Below are positions 5,110 through 6,937 of a stretch of 6,937 bases of DNA, piece by piece. Position numbers and translations under genes: made by a program. The number at the start of each line of letters is the position of its first letter. Positions within the stretch are counted from its first letter, which is position 1. The stretch comes from Arthrobacter sp. ov118 (lineage in GTDB: Bacteria; Actinomycetota; Actinomycetes; Actinomycetales; Micrococcaceae): the NCBI RefSeq assembly GCF_900116495.1, contig NZ_FPAY01000020.1, positions 1 to 6,937 on the forward strand, in the 5' to 3' direction. Below the pieces are notes generated by a model, which was given only the letters and a program-made list of their open reading frames with translations, was not told where the DNA came from and searched no databases.

Positions 5110-5736
5110 TTGGCCAAGCTCTATTTCCGCTACGGCGCCATGAACTCCGGCAAGTCCACGGGGCTGCTGCAGGCGGCGTTTAACTATGAGGAGCGCGGGC
5201 AGCGCGTCCTGCTGGCCAAGCCGGACGTGGATACCAAGGGCGACTCCGACGTCGTGTCCCGGCTCGGCATGACCCGTTCGGTGGACTTCCTGGTTCCCGC
5301 CGGAGTATCGGTGCGGAAGATTTTCACCGCCCACGCCCACGGCGACGATCCGGATGCCCTGCTGCAGCACGTGGACTTTCCCCCGGTGGCCTGCCTGCTG
5401 GTGGATGAGGCCCAGTTCCTGGAACCTGACCAGGTTGATGACTTGTTCCGGATCGCGGTCCTGGACAACGTCCCCGTGCTGGCCTACGGAATCCGCACCG
5501 ATTTCCGGACCCGCGCCTTCCCCGGTTCGCTGCGGCTGCTGGAGATTGCCCACACGCTCGAGGAACTCAAGACCATCTGCCGCTGCGGACGGAAGGCAAT
5601 CTTCAACACCCGCCGGCTCGGCGATCAGGTGGTGTTCGACGGGGATCAGGTGGCGATCGACGGCCAGGACGTCTGGTACGAGTCGCTTTGCGGCTCCTGC
5701 TACCTCGAGGTCTCCGGGGCCCGGCTGGGCAACTAG
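5110..5736 (+). CDS. tdk: Thymidine kinase, type II
   Basis: The enzyme phosphorylates thymidine to dTMP with ATP in the pyrimidine salvage pathway. The 208 residues match the family length. The P-loop is GAMNSGKST (9-17). The Walker B-like LLVDEAQFLE holds the presumed catalytic base E100. YGIRTDFRTRAF (127-138) leads into the substrate-binding loop. Zinc ligands are C157 and C159 (CRC) plus C194 and C197 (CGSC); the C-x-C first pair is as in the E. coli type enzyme. TTG is taken as start because it gives AKLYFRYGAMNSGKS near the N-terminus, the standard beginning, and has AAAGGA 5 nt upstream. The same frame stays open back to 4915, but that extension lies within the upstream hydrolase and has no family match. 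The gene sits between two paralogous hydrolases on the same strand. Confidence 0.96.
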   Translation: MAKLYFRYGAMNSGKSTGLLQAAFNYEERGQRVLLAKPDVDTKGDSDVVSRLGMTRSVDFLVPAGVSVRKIFTAHAHGDDPDALLQHVDFPPVACLLVDEAQFLEPDQVDDLFRIAVLDNVPVLAYGIRTDFRTRAFPGSLRLLEIAHTLEELKTICRCGRKAIFNTRRLGDQVVFDGDQVAIDGQDVWYESLCGSCYLEVSGARLGN

Positions 5737-5761
5737 CACCGGCGCTGCGCCGCGCGTGCTA
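5734..5761 (+). terminator. Hairpin overlapping tdk stop codon, possible terminator
   Basis: TAGCAC (5734-5739, beginning with the stop codon) pairs with GTGCTA (5756-5761). Inside it, CGGCG (5740-5744) pairs with CGCCG (5748-5752) around CTG, leaving a 3-nt bulge. The result is an 11-bp GC-rich stem without a T-tract, a shape often taken as a terminator in actinobacteria. It separates tdk from the independently promoted second hydrolase. Confidence 0.45.
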
Positions 5762-5809
5762 CATGTCGGCGCACTAGACGGGCGTACTGCACTGCGGCAC
5801 GCGCTCGGC

Positions 5810-5815
5810 TAGGCT
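5810..5815 (+). promoter_or_regulatory. Candidate -10 box of second alpha/beta hydrolase, leaderless
   Basis: TAGGCT ends exactly 6 nt before the ATG at 5822, so the A of the start codon falls at the predicted first transcribed base. There is no Shine-Dalgarno sequence. The -35 region is weak. The stretch TAGGCTCGGAGC closely matches the box before the first hydrolase. Confidence 0.5.
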
Positions 5816-5821
5816 CGGAGC

Positions 5822-6655
5822 ATGACCCGCGAGAACATCAGAACCCCCGACGGCGGAACGATCGAGCTTTTCAGCACGGGCGCCGAGCTCGCCTCGGCCG
5901 GTTCAGGGATCGTCGTCGTACCGGCCTCGATGGTGACGGCGGCCGACTACACGCGTTTCGCGCAGAAGCTCAGTGCCTCGCTGGGCCGGCCGGTGCACAC
6001 CTTTAACCGGCGCGGCCGCGGCTCGTCCTCCCCGCAACCGGAGGACTACACCCTGGACGTGGATATCCGCGACCTCGACGCCGTCATGAGGCAGACGTCC
6101 AGCACGGATGTCTTCGGCCACAGCTTCGGCGGCGCAGTCGCCCTGCACGCTGCCCGGACCCTGCCGGTGGAACGCCTGGCGGTGTACGACCCCGCCGTGT
6201 CCGTCAACCACAGCGTCACGGCGGAGTGGACCCCCGAATATGAGCGGGCGACGGCGGTCGGCGACGACGACCGCGCCCTCGCCGTCCTGCTCAGGGGTCT
6301 GGAGACCGGCAGCGCCCTGTCCCGGATGCCGTTGTCCATGCTGACGCTGGCGAACAAGCTTTCGGCGGGCACCCCGATCGGCAAGCAGCTGCGCGACCTC
6401 ATGCAGACTGGTGTCCGCGAGATCAAGGCGATCATCGCCGCCGACATGCCGGCCGAACCGTTCCTGGAGCTGCCGCTGGAGACCCTGATCATCGTGGGCG
6501 AAAAGAGCCCGGCCTACTTCGGTGTGGCCTGCGCCCAGATCCACGAGGTGCTGTCCGGGTCCAGCTACACGATCCTGCCGGGCATGGGCCACGACGGCGT
6601 CAACAAGGCCCCGGACAAGCTCATCGCCGAACTCAGCGCATTTTACGCAGGCTGA
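5822..6655 (+). CDS. Alpha/beta hydrolase (paralogue 2)
   Basis: A 277-residue alpha/beta-hydrolase-fold protein, cytoplasmic by lack of a signal peptide. The nucleophile elbow is FGHSFGG with Ser101, a canonical GxSxGG. The likely catalytic His is H257 in LPGMGHDGV. The acid is probably D123 in VYDPAVS, since the late strand reads IIVGEKSPAYF with no Asp in the common place. Unlike its paralogue, the oxyanion segment reads VVVPASM (about 31-37) where the other has VVVHGTM, so the HG motif is lost. It also lacks the Pro/Gly linker and the basic C-terminal tail. Homology runs nearly end to end, including NRRGR, SSPQP and AARTLP, so the pair arose by duplication or joint inheritance of two paralogues. 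The ATG is supported by a -10 box 6 nt upstream. The substrate is unknown. Confidence 0.92.
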   Translation: MTRENIRTPDGGTIELFSTGAELASAGSGIVVVPASMVTAADYTRFAQKLSASLGRPVHTFNRRGRGSSSPQPEDYTLDVDIRDLDAVMRQTSSTDVFGHSFGGAVALHAARTLPVERLAVYDPAVSVNHSVTAEWTPEYERATAVGDDDRALAVLLRGLETGSALSRMPLSMLTLANKLSAGTPIGKQLRDLMQTGVREIKAIIAADMPAEPFLELPLETLIIVGEKSPAYFGVACAQIHEVLSGSSYTILPGMGHDGVNKAPDKLIAELSAFYAG

Positions 6656-6696
6656 CCCGCGCCCCACAGCGACCCCCACACAGCAACGCGGGGTCA
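6653..6696 (+). terminator. Possible terminator after second hydrolase
   Basis: TGACCCGCG (from the stop codon, 6653-6661) can pair with CGCGGGGTCA (6687-6696) over nine pairs with one bulged G, around a 25-nt loop. An alternative pairs GACCCC (6671-6676) with GGGGTC (6690-6695). There is no T-tract. The evidence is weak and positional. Confidence 0.35.
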
Positions 6697-6721
6697 CTTA
6701 GCGCCCATCCGGGAGGTGGCG

Positions 6722-6937
6722 GTTTCTAGTGGTCGTTGCAACACGTTTGGCGGCTTAGGTCGTTAGTAGTAGATCACGCAGGCGCTCGGCTGGGGTATCC
6801 CAGTCGAGCGTTTTGCGTGGGCGGCCGTTGAGTTTCTGGGCGACGAGCTCGAGATCCTCTGGCCCGTAGGCGGACAGGTCGGTGCCTTTGGGGAAGTACT
6901 GGCGCAGCAGTCCGTTCGTGTTTTCGTTCGAGCCGCG
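6722..6937 (-). mobile_element. IS30-family insertion sequence, one end only
   Basis: The transposase 3' end enters from the right edge. Between its stop codon and the hydrolase, GGTCGTTGCAACAC (6731-6744) looks like the terminal inverted repeat region of IS30-type elements, with GTTGCAAC as an internal 8-bp palindrome. The exact outer boundary, perhaps around 6715-6730, cannot be fixed because the other end and the target duplication are outside the window. Confidence 0.7.
6755..6937 (-). CDS. IS30-family transposase, C-terminal 60 codons (cut by window edge)
   Basis: The visible part begins RGSNENTNGLLRQYFPKGTD and continues with a segment containing LNGRPRKTLDWDTPAERL before a TAA at 6755-6757. 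This is the C-terminal signature of IS30-family DDE transposases. The Glu in NENTNG (codon 6923-6925) should be the third residue of the DDE triad, and RPRKTL.W.TPAE is the conserved tail. The N-terminal helix-turn-helix and both catalytic Asp residues lie beyond the window. The frame is open as far as seen, so the copy may be intact. It marks a breakpoint between the conserved housekeeping block and whatever lies beyond. Confidence 0.93.
   Translation of the reverse strand, partial: RGSNENTNGLLRQYFPKGTDLSAYGPEDLELVAQKLNGRPRKTLDWDTPAERLRDLLLTT

Noticed and set aside
4086..5117. Minus-strand 343-codon frame opposite the first hydrolase
   Set aside because: The hydrolase on the plus strand has clear catalytic motifs. 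The opposite frame is His/Gln/Gly/Arg-rich, as expected for antisense of GC-rich coding DNA.

Overview
The window looks like chromosomal DNA from a high-GC actinobacterium of the order Micrococcales, most likely Arthrobacter or a close relative. The evidence is the GC-rich coding sequence, an Lsr2 nucleoid protein, an actinobacterial-type LysS and ClpC, and several promoters whose -10 boxes sit so close to the start codon that the mRNAs should be leaderless. The order lysS - lsr2 - clpC on one strand is a conserved actinobacterial arrangement, also found in mycobacteria.

Left half, all on the minus strand and read from right to left. Lysyl-tRNA synthetase (lysS, 2542-4074) is followed 2 nt after its stop by a 56-residue single-span membrane protein (2369-2539) that is easily missed. 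Next comes an AT-rich promoter region (2219-2305) and lsr2 (1892-2218). A 416-bp GC-rich gap then holds several hairpins, a 20-bp perfect palindrome and a 22-bp tandem repeat. It ends in the clpC promoter and the first 491 codons of clpC (1-1475), which runs off the left edge.

Right half, on the plus strand. Diverging from lysS is an alpha/beta hydrolase (4152-5060), then thymidine kinase tdk (5110-5736), then a second alpha/beta hydrolase (5822-6655) clearly paralogous to the first. Each has its own candidate promoter. The two hydrolases share nearly identical leaderless promoters (TAGRCTCGGRGC just before the start codon), while tdk has a leader with a normal ribosome binding site. At the right edge, the 3' end of an IS30-family insertion sequence enters on the minus strand (about 6722-6937).

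Functionally, the left block is housekeeping: translation, nucleoid organisation with xenogeneic silencing, and ATP-dependent proteolysis. The right block joins nucleotide salvage to two hydrolases of unknown substrate. I see no CRISPR array, tRNA, rRNA, phage module or defence cassette. The least described elements are the coupled small membrane protein, the hydrolase pair flanking tdk with its divergent oxyanion region, and the structured lsr2-clpC spacer.
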